DNA of 64,000 nucleotides from positions 124,001 through 188,000 of the forward strand of contig NZ_QJKD01000001.1 in the NCBI RefSeq assembly GCF_003201875.1, in the 5' to 3' direction. The notes beneath the pieces were generated by a model, which saw only the letters and a list, made by a program, of their open reading frames with translations, did no database searches and was not told the DNA's origin. This DNA comes from Hungatella effluvii (GTDB lineage: Bacteria > Bacillota > Clostridia > Lachnospirales > Lachnospiraceae). Positions 45,361-53,550 of the stretch are shown here, in pieces (position 1 is the stretch's first letter; every line of letters starts with the position of its first letter). A program made the position numbers and the translations under genes.

Positions 45361-48300
45361 CTGTGATCCAGGCTCCTGTATTGTCCAAACGGTATCCATC
45401 CGGCGTTACCGTGTCAGCCAGCATGCGGCCGTCTTCATCCAGATAGTACCATAGCTCTCCAGCCTTGATCCATCCGGTTGCCATGGCCCCGGACTGGGGC
45501 ATGAAATAGTGCCACGAGCCGCCGATATACTTCCAGTCTTCCGCCATCATTCCGTTTTCATCGACCCAGTACCACTGCTTTCCTTTGTAAATCCACTCCG
45601 ACTGGTAAGGTGTTCCATCCGGGTGACAGAAGCTCCATCCGCGCTCGGATTTTGTCCAGCTTCCTGTTGTTTCCGGAATGGAATTTGATGAATTTTTCCC
45701 GGTCTCTGAGGTGGTGGTGGAATCGTTGTCAGAGGAGGGAGGGGCTGGGGTGTTTGGATTACTCGGGTTGTCTGGGTTGCTTGGATTATCCGGGTTATTG
45801 GGATTGTCCGGGTTGCTTGGGTTATCCGGGTTATTGGGATTGTCCGGATTGCTTGGATTATCCGGGTTGCCTGGGTTATCCGGATTGTCTGGGTTATTCG
45901 GATTATCCGGGTTGCTTGGGTTATCCGGGTTGCTTGGATTATCCGGATTGTCTGGATTATCCGGGTTGCTTGGATTATCCGGGTTGTCCGGGTTATCTGG
46001 GTTGTCCGGGTTGTCCGGGTTGTCCGGGTTATCCGGATTCCCCGGCGTCTTTCCGCCGAACTCCATCGCTCCGATATCCGGCCGCAGCCCGGCAAGGTTC
46101 TCATTTCCAAAGAAATCCCTGTTATATTCCACGCCGTCTATCTTCGGGAAATTCATTCCCACCACATAGTCAATACTTCTGCCGCTCTTGGCTTCCTCGT
46201 AAAGTTCCCTCGGAGAATATTCTCTTCCGTCTACCGGTTCTCCGCCTCCGAAATACATCAGCGCTTCTTCCATCGTCACGCCGGCGTCAATCAGCACGGA
46301 ACCTTCGGTCAGCTGATAGCCGTCCAGTTTGCCTGAACTTCCTGTCACAGGCTGCTGCGTTTGATTGATTTCCGGCGCAGTGCCCGGGGCCTTCATCCCG
46401 GCCGCATCGGCTTTTATTGCCTTGGAATCTCCGGCCGGTGACTCCATTCCTCCGATATAAGCGTTGTTATACAGTTTTAAATGGTCTTTCAGTTTCGCCG
46501 TATCTCCGCTTTCACCGTAGAATACCTGTCCCTCCGGATATTGGAAGACATTGTTGAACGCATAGATTTCATTCACGCCCAAACCGGCTCCTGTGTTGGA
46601 CAGATAGAAAACGCCTTTAGGTATGGTGCGGTCCGAGTAAATGGTATTCTGGTAGATCATCGTTCCCTTCGGACATCCCTGGGCAAACTCGAAGGCCTTG
46701 TCCCTGTCATTCTGGCTGATATTGTAACGGATTGTAGCCCCTGTGTGGGGATAACCTCCCATGATCAGCATAAAGCCGCCTTCATTGTTATGACTGTAAT
46801 TGTACTGCATGACGGAATTGGAGGAGGCGTGATCGCAGTCCAGCCCCTGGCCGTCCTGTACACTGTGCGTATCATAGGCTTCATTATATTGAATCACAGT
46901 ATTAGCCGCCTCAAATGGCCAGATTCCTACATTATAGCCCGTGTTCTGATAACGGCAGTCGCGCACCAGATTGTGTTCAATCAGGGCTCCATCGGTATCC
47001 CGCACCGTAATTCCGTCGCCGCCGATCTTTTCCATATAGTTGTTTCTCACCACCACATTAGTGGAAGGATACCAGTTCACTGGAACTCCCGGAGAATTCT
47101 TCTCCCACTGGTTACACCAGGAAGAGCTGACAAGCTTGATTCCCGATCTGTCCACCCGTTCAAAGGTACAGCCTGCGATCAGCACATCGTCGTATCTGCT
47201 CGGAACCCCGGTCAGCTTTCCTCCCCTGATATCCGCCTGTACATCGAAGAAAATACCTCCGTTCCATTTAAGGTTAATATTGCCGTTGATATCGTGAATA
47301 TAGCAGTCCGTAATCGATATACCGGACGCCGTTCCGAAATCCTTGATGGACACGTTTACAGCCCTCAGAGCCTTTGACCGGTTATTGCTGTTGTTTAGCC
47401 CGAAATCAGTCTGATATTCGGAAGAGAGGTTGGTAATTTCCAAATCTGATATGGTTATGTACTCCTGATTAAACAGAGCGATTACGTTTTCCACCGCTCC
47501 GCCGCCGTCAAGGCGCGGCAGCTCTCCCTCACCATAAGCGCCAATTATAATTGGCGCCGCTTCGCTGCCCATTCCGTTAAATACCAGCTGCTGCTCCCTG
47601 AACACGCTGCCGCGTTTTAAAAGGATCTGGTCACCGGGAACAAAGGTGCCGTACTGTTTCATTTTTCCGAGGGTTTTCCATGCTTCCACTTCAGAAGTTC
47701 CTGCAGCGGCATCATCTCCCGTTTCTGAATCAATATAGAAGGTCTGCGGATTCCTTAACGTATCTTCTTCAAACACCGCCATAATTCTCAGAGTCTGGTA
47801 ATCCCCGGCCGGCACGGTAAGCGTATCACCAGCCACCACGACCTCCGGGTAACCCTCTGCCTGATACTCCTTCAGACGATACCCCGCCTTAGCCACAGAA
47901 GAAAGCGTGATCTGCTCTCCCTCCGAGGCTTCACTCACATTTGCAGATGCCGCTCCTGTTTTATAAGCGGAATCCACCTCACCCTGGTAAATGGAAACCA
48001 CTTCCACAGTCTTTTTCTGAAGAATCCGTTCAATCATCAGGTTGTCAAAGATCACCGGCGCACCGGCGCTCATATTAAACAGTCCCGCTCCGGGAGCCAT
48101 GCCTGACCATTCGCCGCTGTTATCTTCCAACACCATTTTTTCTGTTCCGTCGATTAGAAGCACGGCTTTCCCGTTATTTACCTCGATCTCCACATGGGAA
48201 TACGCACTGGTCAGCTGAAATGCACATTTCTTCAATTCATCGTTCTTACCGTCCTGAAACCTCCGGAACATAGCGCTTCCCTGGGAGTTTACCGCCAATA

Positions 48301-49672
48301 CATAACGTTCATCAAACGCTTTTCCATTTCCTGCAAAGGCGATCTGTAGAGTTCCGTTGTTGGCTCCGGCCCTGCGCACATCCACGGAAATCCGGTAGCC
48401 GTCGCCTTTCGCCAGCTGATCAAAGACACCTGGATCCACCAAAACGCAGTTGGCTTCTCCTGCCTGAGCATCCAGAATCAGCTCCTCATCTGCGATTTCT
48501 GCGCGATCTGCATCTTTAATAAAACCATACTGCCCGTCTTCATTCAGTTCCGCTCCGAAGTCATCGAAGAAAATCTCGTCTTTTCCCGGCTCCCGTGTCT
48601 TAAAATACGCTGCAACCGTCACATTTCCAAATTTTTCATTTAACTGGAACTTGTGGTTAATAATGGGCATCAGCCCGTCCGTCGGTGTCCCATCCTGTCC
48701 CCAGGATGCGTAATGATCGAATACATACCCGTGTTTCGCTTTTGCCTGCAGTGTGATCGTATCTCCTGAGTATCCGGTCTGCCGGTCTGCTGTCAGCGTT
48801 CCGCCGCGGCTTGTTCCTTCCGGGTCATCCACTCCGTCGGTCACTGTTTTTAGAGCGACGGTATACTCTTCCCCCTGCGGCGCTTCATCTGTGGAAACTA
48901 CGAGATTGTCCACAGCGAAATCCTGGGCCGGATACTGGCCCGCGATTACGATATATCCCTGCTCCATTTCCTCAATTTCATCATTCTCCGCTGTAATGAT
49001 TTCCTCACCGTCCAGGTATGCAGTAATCTTCCTTCCGCTTACTTCTATGGCGATCTGGTACTCCCCCTGACTTAAGGCCGGAAAATGAACAGAATTATAT
49101 ACGGTTCCTCCATTTTTCTCCAGATACACCAGGTTCCTCGGGAAATCGAAACGCAGCTGCAGCCGGTCCCCGTCATAGCCTTCCGCCGCCTTAAATCCGA
49201 ATTTCGCATTGCAGTTCGTATTTCCGCCTCCGATCATCAAATCCGCTTCCAACAGAAAATCGTTCGCCGGGATCTTCATCTTCGACCCCATACGGTTATT
49301 GGGCCCGCCACCCTTTATCACACCCTGCCCTCCGGTGAAAGTTACCACGGCCGTGTTATTGACGTTCCAACCATCACCGTTGTCAAACGTCTCTTCCATC
49401 AGAATTCGGGAAAGCGTCATGGCCTCCGCCCTCATGGCTGTTGACGGGGTGGCCTTCTCTGCCTCTGACGGAGTGGCTTCTCCCGCTTCTGACGGAGTTG
49501 CTTTTCCGTCCTTAAGACGCTCTGTTACAACTGCCGCCCTGGCCGTCATGCGCCCTGGAAATCCAGCGGCGCCTGTACCGCCCGGCAGTCCCCCGGTGAT
49601 CAGCACTGCACTGAGCAGTGCGCAGCAAACTCTTCTCCCTGTATACCTCATATCCATCCTCCTGCTATTCAT
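45356..49672 (-). CDS. large secreted beta-helix protein with cell-wall-binding repeats
   Basis: 1438 residues. An ATG at 49672 overlaps the upstream stop; a second ATG at 49651 behind AGGAGG is equally plausible. The signal peptide ends near 36. Next come ATPSEA repeats (about 55-85), a LamG/DUF1080-like jelly-roll (about 90-245), a small InlB-type beta repeat (GYVFDHYASWGQDG), a second jelly-roll (about 350-545) and another small repeat. A right-handed beta-helix follows at about 640-1150, with Asn- and Gly-rich rungs of pectate lyase/mannuronan epimerase type. Then comes an NPDNPS linker (about 1255-1345) and choline-binding-type repeats at the C-terminus. A wall-bound polysaccharide lyase or epimerase is likely; no catalytic residues can be named. 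Confidence 0.85.
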   Translation of the reverse strand: MNSRRMDMRYTGRRVCCALLSAVLITGGLPGGTGAAGFPGRMTARAAVVTERLKDGKATPSEAGEATPSEAEKATPSTAMRAEAMTLSRILMEETFDNGDGWNVNNTAVVTFTGGQGVIKGGGPNNRMGSKMKIPANDFLLEADLMIGGGNTNCNAKFGFKAAEGYDGDRLQLRFDFPRNLVYLEKNGGTVYNSVHFPALSQGEYQIAIEVSGRKITAYLDGEEIITAENDEIEEMEQGYIVIAGQYPAQDFAVDNLVVSTDEAPQGEEYTVALKTVTDGVDDPEGTSRGGTLTADRQTGYSGDTITLQAKAKHGYVFDHYASWGQDGTPTDGLMPIINHKFQLNEKFGNVTVAAYFKTREPGKDEIFFDDFGAELNEDGQYGFIKDADRAEIADEELILDAQAGEANCVLVDPGVFDQLAKGDGYRISVDVRRAGANNGTLQIAFAGNGKAFDERYVLAVNSQGSAMFRRFQDGKNDELKKCAFQLTSAYSHVEIEVNNGKAVLLIDGTEKMVLEDNSGEWSGMAPGAGLFNMSAGAPVIFDNLMIERILQKKTVEVVSIYQGEVDSAYKTGAASANVSEASEGEQITLSSVAKAGYRLKEYQAEGYPEVVVAGDTLTVPAGDYQTLRIMAVFEEDTLRNPQTFYIDSETGDDAAAGTSEVEAWKTLGKMKQYGTFVPGDQILLKRGSVFREQQLVFNGMGSEAAPIIIGAYGEGELPRLDGGGAVENVIALFNQEYITISDLEITNLSSEYQTDFGLNNSNNRSKALRAVNVSIKDFGTASGISITDCYIHDINGNINLKWNGGIFFDVQADIRGGKLTGVPSRYDDVLIAGCTFERVDRSGIKLVSSSWCNQWEKNSPGVPVNWYPSTNVVVRNNYMEKIGGDGITVRDTDGALIEHNLVRDCRYQNTGYNVGIWPFEAANTVIQYNEAYDTHSVQDGQGLDCDHASSNSVMQYNYSHNNEGGFMLIMGGYPHTGATIRYNISQNDRDKAFEFAQGCPKGTMIYQNTIYSDRTIPKGVFYLSNTGAGLGVNEIYAFNNVFQYPEGQVFYGESGDTAKLKDHLKLYNNAYIGGMESPAGDSKAIKADAAGMKAPGTAPEINQTQQPVTGSSGKLDGYQLTEGSVLIDAGVTMEEALMYFGGGEPVDGREYSPRELYEEAKSGRSIDYVVGMNFPKIDGVEYNRDFFGNENLAGLRPDIGAMEFGGKTPGNPDNPDNPDNPDNPDNPDNPDNPSNPDNPDNPDNPSNPDNPSNPDNPNNPDNPDNPGNPDNPSNPDNPNNPDNPSNPDNPNNPDNPSNPDNPSNPNTPAPPSSDNDSTTTSETGKNSSNSIPETTGSWTKSERGWSFCHPDGTPYQSEWIYKGKQWYWVDENGMMAEDWKYIGGSWHYFMPQSGAMATGWIKAGELWYYLDEDGRMLADTVTPDGYRLDNTGAWITE
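45740..46050. repeat. Asn-Pro-Asp/Ser tandem repeat coding the linker
   Basis: Nine-base units (coding NPD, NPS or NPN) run in the coding strand of the large protein for about 300 bp. They make an extended, acidic wall-spanning linker and are prone to length change. Confidence 0.85.
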
Positions 49673-50448
49673 TTTTGCCTCCGGTCACTGACTTTGCAGT
49701 CCGCAATCCGCTTTGTCAATTCCTGTTCAAACCGTTCCGCAGCGTACTGATCTGCAACCGCTCCTGCCACTTCCTCAAATGGAATAACTCTTCCCTTTTC
49801 TCTCCTGACACAATTTAACAGCTTGTCTTCCCCATTTTTTCCAGTCCAGCGATACTGTCCTCCTTCCTCCAACTGCATCAAATGTTCTGCCAGTTCTTCA
49901 TCCGATTCCGATAGCCCACGCATACTCTCTGCCTCCAGAACCACATTTCCTTCATATATGGTGCGTCCCTCCTGCCGAATGGTATATTCTGCTTCAATCG
50001 TGTCCACATCCATATAATTTTCCTGATGAGTTTCATAATAGCGGATCAGCTCAGACGAATCCGTTTTCTCCAGAATGCGGGTTCGCAGCATCCGTTCCCG
50101 CTCCCCCGTAAGTCTGCGGTAATACTGAAGCGGCGTATATTCAACCGGGCCATACAGGACCCCTCCTTCAGACTGAAGCTTCTTTCTCTCTCTATTTTCA
50201 TTTTCCAATGACTGTATCAAATCATCATAGGAAAACTCATCAGCCATACCGCCCTCTGCCGCCCAGCTCCATATTTCCCTGGACCGCACCGTGCGCTCCA
50301 GACTGCCGTCATGGAAAGCCAGTTCCTCTTCGGATACTGGCTCGCCATTTATGGTAAGCGGTGCCTTTTCTTCGTTTAACTGCTTTGCTAAAATAAATAT
50401 TATAACCACTGCTGCAAAGACTGCCAGGTATGTTCTTCTTTTAAACAA
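49669..50448 (-). CDS. membrane-anchored SurA/PrsA-like protein
   Basis: 259 residues from a TTG at 50448 behind GGGGAGG (6-7 nt). An N-terminal membrane anchor (LAVFAAVVIIFILAKQL) has no lipobox. The chain then reads LTINGEPVSEEELAFH, the typical start of SurA-type chaperone domains, and is charged and helical, with a tail in VIPFEEVAGAVADQYAAERFEQELTKRI that also resembles PpiC/SurA ends. The central isomerase domain seems reduced (YMDVDTIEAEYTIRQEGRTIYEGN). A chaperone for the beta-helix protein whose gene overlaps its stop by 4 bp is a plausible job, inferred from position. Confidence 0.65.
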   Translation of the reverse strand: MFKRRTYLAVFAAVVIIFILAKQLNEEKAPLTINGEPVSEEELAFHDGSLERTVRSREIWSWAAEGGMADEFSYDDLIQSLENENRERKKLQSEGGVLYGPVEYTPLQYYRRLTGERERMLRTRILEKTDSSELIRYYETHQENYMDVDTIEAEYTIRQEGRTIYEGNVVLEAESMRGLSESDEELAEHLMQLEEGGQYRWTGKNGEDKLLNCVRREKGRVIPFEEVAGAVADQYAAERFEQELTKRIADCKVSDRRQK

Positions 50449-50845
50449 GGCATCCTCCCCTTTTCTTTTTCATTTTAATTAATTATTTTTTATAATTATT
50501 ATAAAGAAGAGAATATGAAATTGATATTGCTTATTTTCCTAATATTTCAAGTGTGTTTTTGTATATTTTGAACAATTGTATTCTTATCTCGGTAGATAAT
50601 ATAATTATATTTTAAAATCAATATGAGCGTTTTTATTTTATTCTCCTTAATATTTCTTACTTTATTTAAGTTTTCTGTATCTTTTTTAGCATTATTTGCT
50701 TATTATTTTAAATTATCTATTTCATCTTTTTTGCTCTGATCCTTTTTGACCCCGCTTCCAAACTTCTGTTCCGTACTTGCAACTTCCCGGACTTTGTACA
50801 TATCATAACACTATATCAGATAAATCTGTTATACAAGGAGGACCC
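50449..50845. other. AT-rich divergent intergenic region
   Basis: About 400 bp, very AT-rich up to about 50720. It separates the leftward SurA-like gene from the rightward ABC transporter. Apart from the promoter at 50777-50806 I see no gene, hairpin or repeat that I can support in it. Confidence 0.5.
50777..50806 (+). promoter_or_regulatory. promoter of the SsuBC-type transporter
   Basis: -35 TTGCAA (50777-50782), 18-bp spacer, -10 TATCAT (50801-50806), about 33 bp before the ATG at 50846. Confidence 0.5.
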
Positions 50846-51613
50846 ATGAAGCCAAAACTGGAAGTTTGTGGGGTCAGCTACTCCTATCATTCCCTCGAGG
50901 GTGAGACTCTGGCCCTTTCCAATATATCATTTACGGTAGATAACGGGGAATTCATTGCCATCGTCGGGCCATCCGGCTGTGGTAAATCCACCCTGCTGTC
51001 CATGTTATCCGGTCTAATCGAACCGGATGAAGGAGAAATTATCATTGACGGAGTCCCGCGTACAAATTCCGGTGCGGGCATCGGATATATGCTGCAGCGG
51101 GACCATTTATTCGAATGGCGTACCATTTTAAGCAACGCCGAATTAGGGCTGGAGATTCAGAAGAAACTGAACGACAGTTCCAAAAAGAAATTACATGAGA
51201 TGTTAAATACTTACGGACTTGAGGCCTTTAAAAATGCCCGTCCGTCTGAGCTGTCCGGAGGTATGAGGCAGCGTGCGGCTCTCGTCCGTACACTGGCCCT
51301 GGAACCGGACCTTCTTTTATTAGATGAACCATTTTCCGCTCTGGATTACCAGACGAGACTGGCCGTCTGCGATGATATCAGTTCGATCATAAAAAGTACC
51401 CATAAGACAGCCATTCTGATCACTCATGACTTATCGGAGGCCATCAGCGTCGCCGACAGGGTCATCATTCTGACAAGCAGGCCAGGAAGAATGAAGGGCA
51501 TCGTCCCTGTTTCCTTTGGAGAGGGCTATGTAAGGCCGTTGGAACGCCGGAATACTCCGGAATTCTCCACTTATTTTAATCAGGTATGGAAGGAGCTGCA
51601 GACCCATGATTGA
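50846..51613 (+). CDS. nitrate/sulfonate/taurine-type ABC transporter ATP-binding protein
   Basis: The start is the ATG at 50846 (MKPKLEVCGV) behind AAGGAGG; 255 residues. Complete cassette: Walker A GPSGCGKST, signature LSGGMRQRAALVRTL, Walker B LLLLDEPFSALD and switch His in ILITHDLSE. The family (SsuB/TauB/ThiZ-like) drives uptake of sulfonates, nitrate, pyrimidine precursors and similar anions. It overlaps the permease by 8 bp. No substrate-binding protein gene lies nearby. Confidence 0.93.
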   Translation: MKPKLEVCGVSYSYHSLEGETLALSNISFTVDNGEFIAIVGPSGCGKSTLLSMLSGLIEPDEGEIIIDGVPRTNSGAGIGYMLQRDHLFEWRTILSNAELGLEIQKKLNDSSKKKLHEMLNTYGLEAFKNARPSELSGGMRQRAALVRTLALEPDLLLLDEPFSALDYQTRLAVCDDISSIIKSTHKTAILITHDLSEAISVADRVIILTSRPGRMKGIVPVSFGEGYVRPLERRNTPEFSTYFNQVWKELQTHD

Positions 51614-52400
51614 GACACATCCAACTCTGGCACAACAGGAATTCATCGCCAAAGAAATGCTACACCGCCGGAATGTCCGGATTCTGCGCATCATGCTGCT
51701 GGTGCTCCTTCTCGCTCTGTGGGAACTGTGCGCAAGACTCGGCATTATCAATGATTTTATCTTCAGTTCTCCCTCCAGAATGACCATTTGTTTTATAGGC
51801 ATGGTGAAGGATGGCACAATCTTTCTCCATACCGGCGTCACAGTTATGGAAACACTGGTAAGCTTTGCCCTCGTCGTCGTGGTCGGTCTTGCGACCGCGA
51901 TTCTGTTATGGTCCAGCCGCAGTGTATCCGAAGTTTTAGAGCCTTATCTCGTCATGCTCAACAGCCTTCCGAAATCGGCTCTGGCCCCAATCCTGATCGT
52001 ATGGCTGGGCAACAACATAAAGACTATTATCGTGGCCGCTATCTCTGTGGCCGTCTTTGGTTGTATCATGACGCTTCACACCGGCTTCATGCAGACAGAC
52101 CCGGATAAAGTCAAGCTCATCTATTCCCTCGGCGGAACAAAAAAAGATGTACTCACTAAGGTCCTGCTGCCCGGCTCTGTACCTCTGATTATCAGTAATA
52201 TGAAGGTAAACATCGGACTCTGCCTCGTCGGCGTTATAATCGGCGAATTTTTGGCGGCAAATAAGGGGCTGGGGTATTTGATTATCTATGGCAGCCAGGT
52301 CTTTAAAATGGATTTGGTAGTCATGTCAATCGTTATCCTTTGTATTGTTTCGGCAATTTTGTATCAGGGGATTACGGTGTTGGAAAAGCGAATGAAATAA
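51606..52400 (+). CDS. nitrate/sulfonate/taurine-type ABC transporter permease
   Basis: 264 residues with five or six membrane segments (IMLLVLLLALWELCARLGI, VTVMETLVSFALVVVVGLATA and others). The BPD_transp_1 EAA loop is LGGTKKDVLTKVLLPGSVPLIISNMKVNIGLCL. The C-terminus is LGYLIIYGSQVFKMD, typical for SsuC. Start ATG 10 nt after AAGGAG, overlapping the ATPase gene. Substrate unknown. Confidence 0.93.
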   Translation: MIETHPTLAQQEFIAKEMLHRRNVRILRIMLLVLLLALWELCARLGIINDFIFSSPSRMTICFIGMVKDGTIFLHTGVTVMETLVSFALVVVVGLATAILLWSSRSVSEVLEPYLVMLNSLPKSALAPILIVWLGNNIKTIIVAAISVAVFGCIMTLHTGFMQTDPDKVKLIYSLGGTKKDVLTKVLLPGSVPLIISNMKVNIGLCLVGVIIGEFLAANKGLGYLIIYGSQVFKMDLVVMSIVILCIVSAILYQGITVLEKRMK

Positions 52401-52413
52401 AAGATAAAAATCA

Positions 52414-52453
52414 GGACTCAGAATCCTCTCTGTCAAAAGATGATTCTGAGTCC
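52414..52453. terminator. bidirectional terminator between convergent genes
   Basis: GGACTCAGAATC pairs perfectly with GATTCTGAGTCC (12 pairs). Leftward the stem is followed by TGATTTTTATC; rightward only by CTCTTCT. It lies between the permease and the dehydrogenase. Confidence 0.7.
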
Positions 52454-52468
52454 CTCTTCTATCATTCT

Positions 52469-53488
52469 CTACACGACTGTCGTCATCGTCCCTGCTCTCG
52501 CAAAGTCGATTTCGCAGTCCAGCGGCTCCCCATTCAGGAAACGCCCAATGTCATCAAGCACATGGCTGGTGACTACATACCGTCTGTCTGCCGTAGGCCC
52601 CGCCGCATGAGGCATTAAAAGGACTTTCTCACACTCCCGAAGCGGAGAGTCCATGGGAAGCGGCTCTGTTTCAAATACATCAAGCGCCGCCCATACCGGT
52701 CTCTCCTGCAGTACAGAGACCAGCGCCTCCTCATCGATCAGCGCGCCGCGTGCCGTATTGACCAGCAGCGCGCCGTCTTTCATGCTGTTTAAAAGGTCTG
52801 CCCCTATGCTGTGCTTCGTCCTCGCTGTCAGACTGCTGTGAAGCGAAACGATATCACAGGTTCGGAAGATTTCTTCCGCTGCCGCCGCCTCGATGCCTGC
52901 CTCTGCAAGTTCTTCCGCAGAAATATGACGGGATGAGACCATGATCCTGCATCCGAACGGCTTTAGAAATTTCACGAGATACTCCGCGATCATCCCGTAT
53001 CCCACCAGCCCTACGCTGCGGCCCAAAAGGCCTCGCGTTCCGATAAGAGAAGGCCATTCGCCGGCAGCCATGCGGGCCTCATACTCCCCGATTTTTCTCA
53101 GGGAGCAGAGCATATAAGCGAGGACGCCTTCCGCCACACTCTCCGCGAATACCCGGTTGCCGCTGCAGACCCGGATCCCCCTCTCAAATGCCGCGTCTCC
53201 CACCATAGGACGCACGGATCCGCCAATATGGGCGATCAGCTTCAGTTTGTCCGCATATTTCAATGTCTTCTCATGAAAAGGCGTATTTCCCCAGCCGCTG
53301 ATACAGATATCGACTCCTCTCAGTTTTTCCGCCAGTTCTTCTTCACCGTACTGCTCTGTGTTCGCGTTCCACTCCACACAGCCCAGCCGCTCCAGACGTT
53401 CTCTCAACTCTTCAGAAAAAAAGCTGTCCCGCACCTCTCCGTCTGGTATGGAGACCAGAATTTTTATTTGTTCCGATTTGTTTGCCAT
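52469..53488 (-). CDS. D-isomer-specific 2-hydroxyacid dehydrogenase
   Basis: The ATG at 53488 (MANKSEQIK) follows AGGAGAG; 339 residues. The NAD-binding motif is SVGLVGYGMIAEYLVKFL. Catalytic residues fit the family: Arg in VNTARGALIDE, a Glu in the following segment and His in LMPHAAGPTADRR. It reduces or oxidises a 2-keto acid/2-hydroxyacid, and would suit the sugar-acid products of the lyase at 55209. It is 62 bp downstream of the binding-protein gene and may be in the same transcript. Confidence 0.9.
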   Translation of the reverse strand: MANKSEQIKILVSIPDGEVRDSFFSEELRERLERLGCVEWNANTEQYGEEELAEKLRGVDICISGWGNTPFHEKTLKYADKLKLIAHIGGSVRPMVGDAAFERGIRVCSGNRVFAESVAEGVLAYMLCSLRKIGEYEARMAAGEWPSLIGTRGLLGRSVGLVGYGMIAEYLVKFLKPFGCRIMVSSRHISAEELAEAGIEAAAAEEIFRTCDIVSLHSSLTARTKHSIGADLLNSMKDGALLVNTARGALIDEEALVSVLQERPVWAALDVFETEPLPMDSPLRECEKVLLMPHAAGPTADRRYVVTSHVLDDIGRFLNGEPLDCEIDFARAGTMTTVV

Positions 53489-53550
53489 GGTGTCTCTCTC
53501 CTGCATATTTTTACTTATATAATAAGGCTTGTGACCAGCACAGCTCTGCA

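Noticed and set aside
45610..46368. Rightward Gly/Leu- or Cys/Pro-rich frames opposite the NPD linker
   Set aside because: Low-complexity shadows of the nine-base repeat on the other strand.
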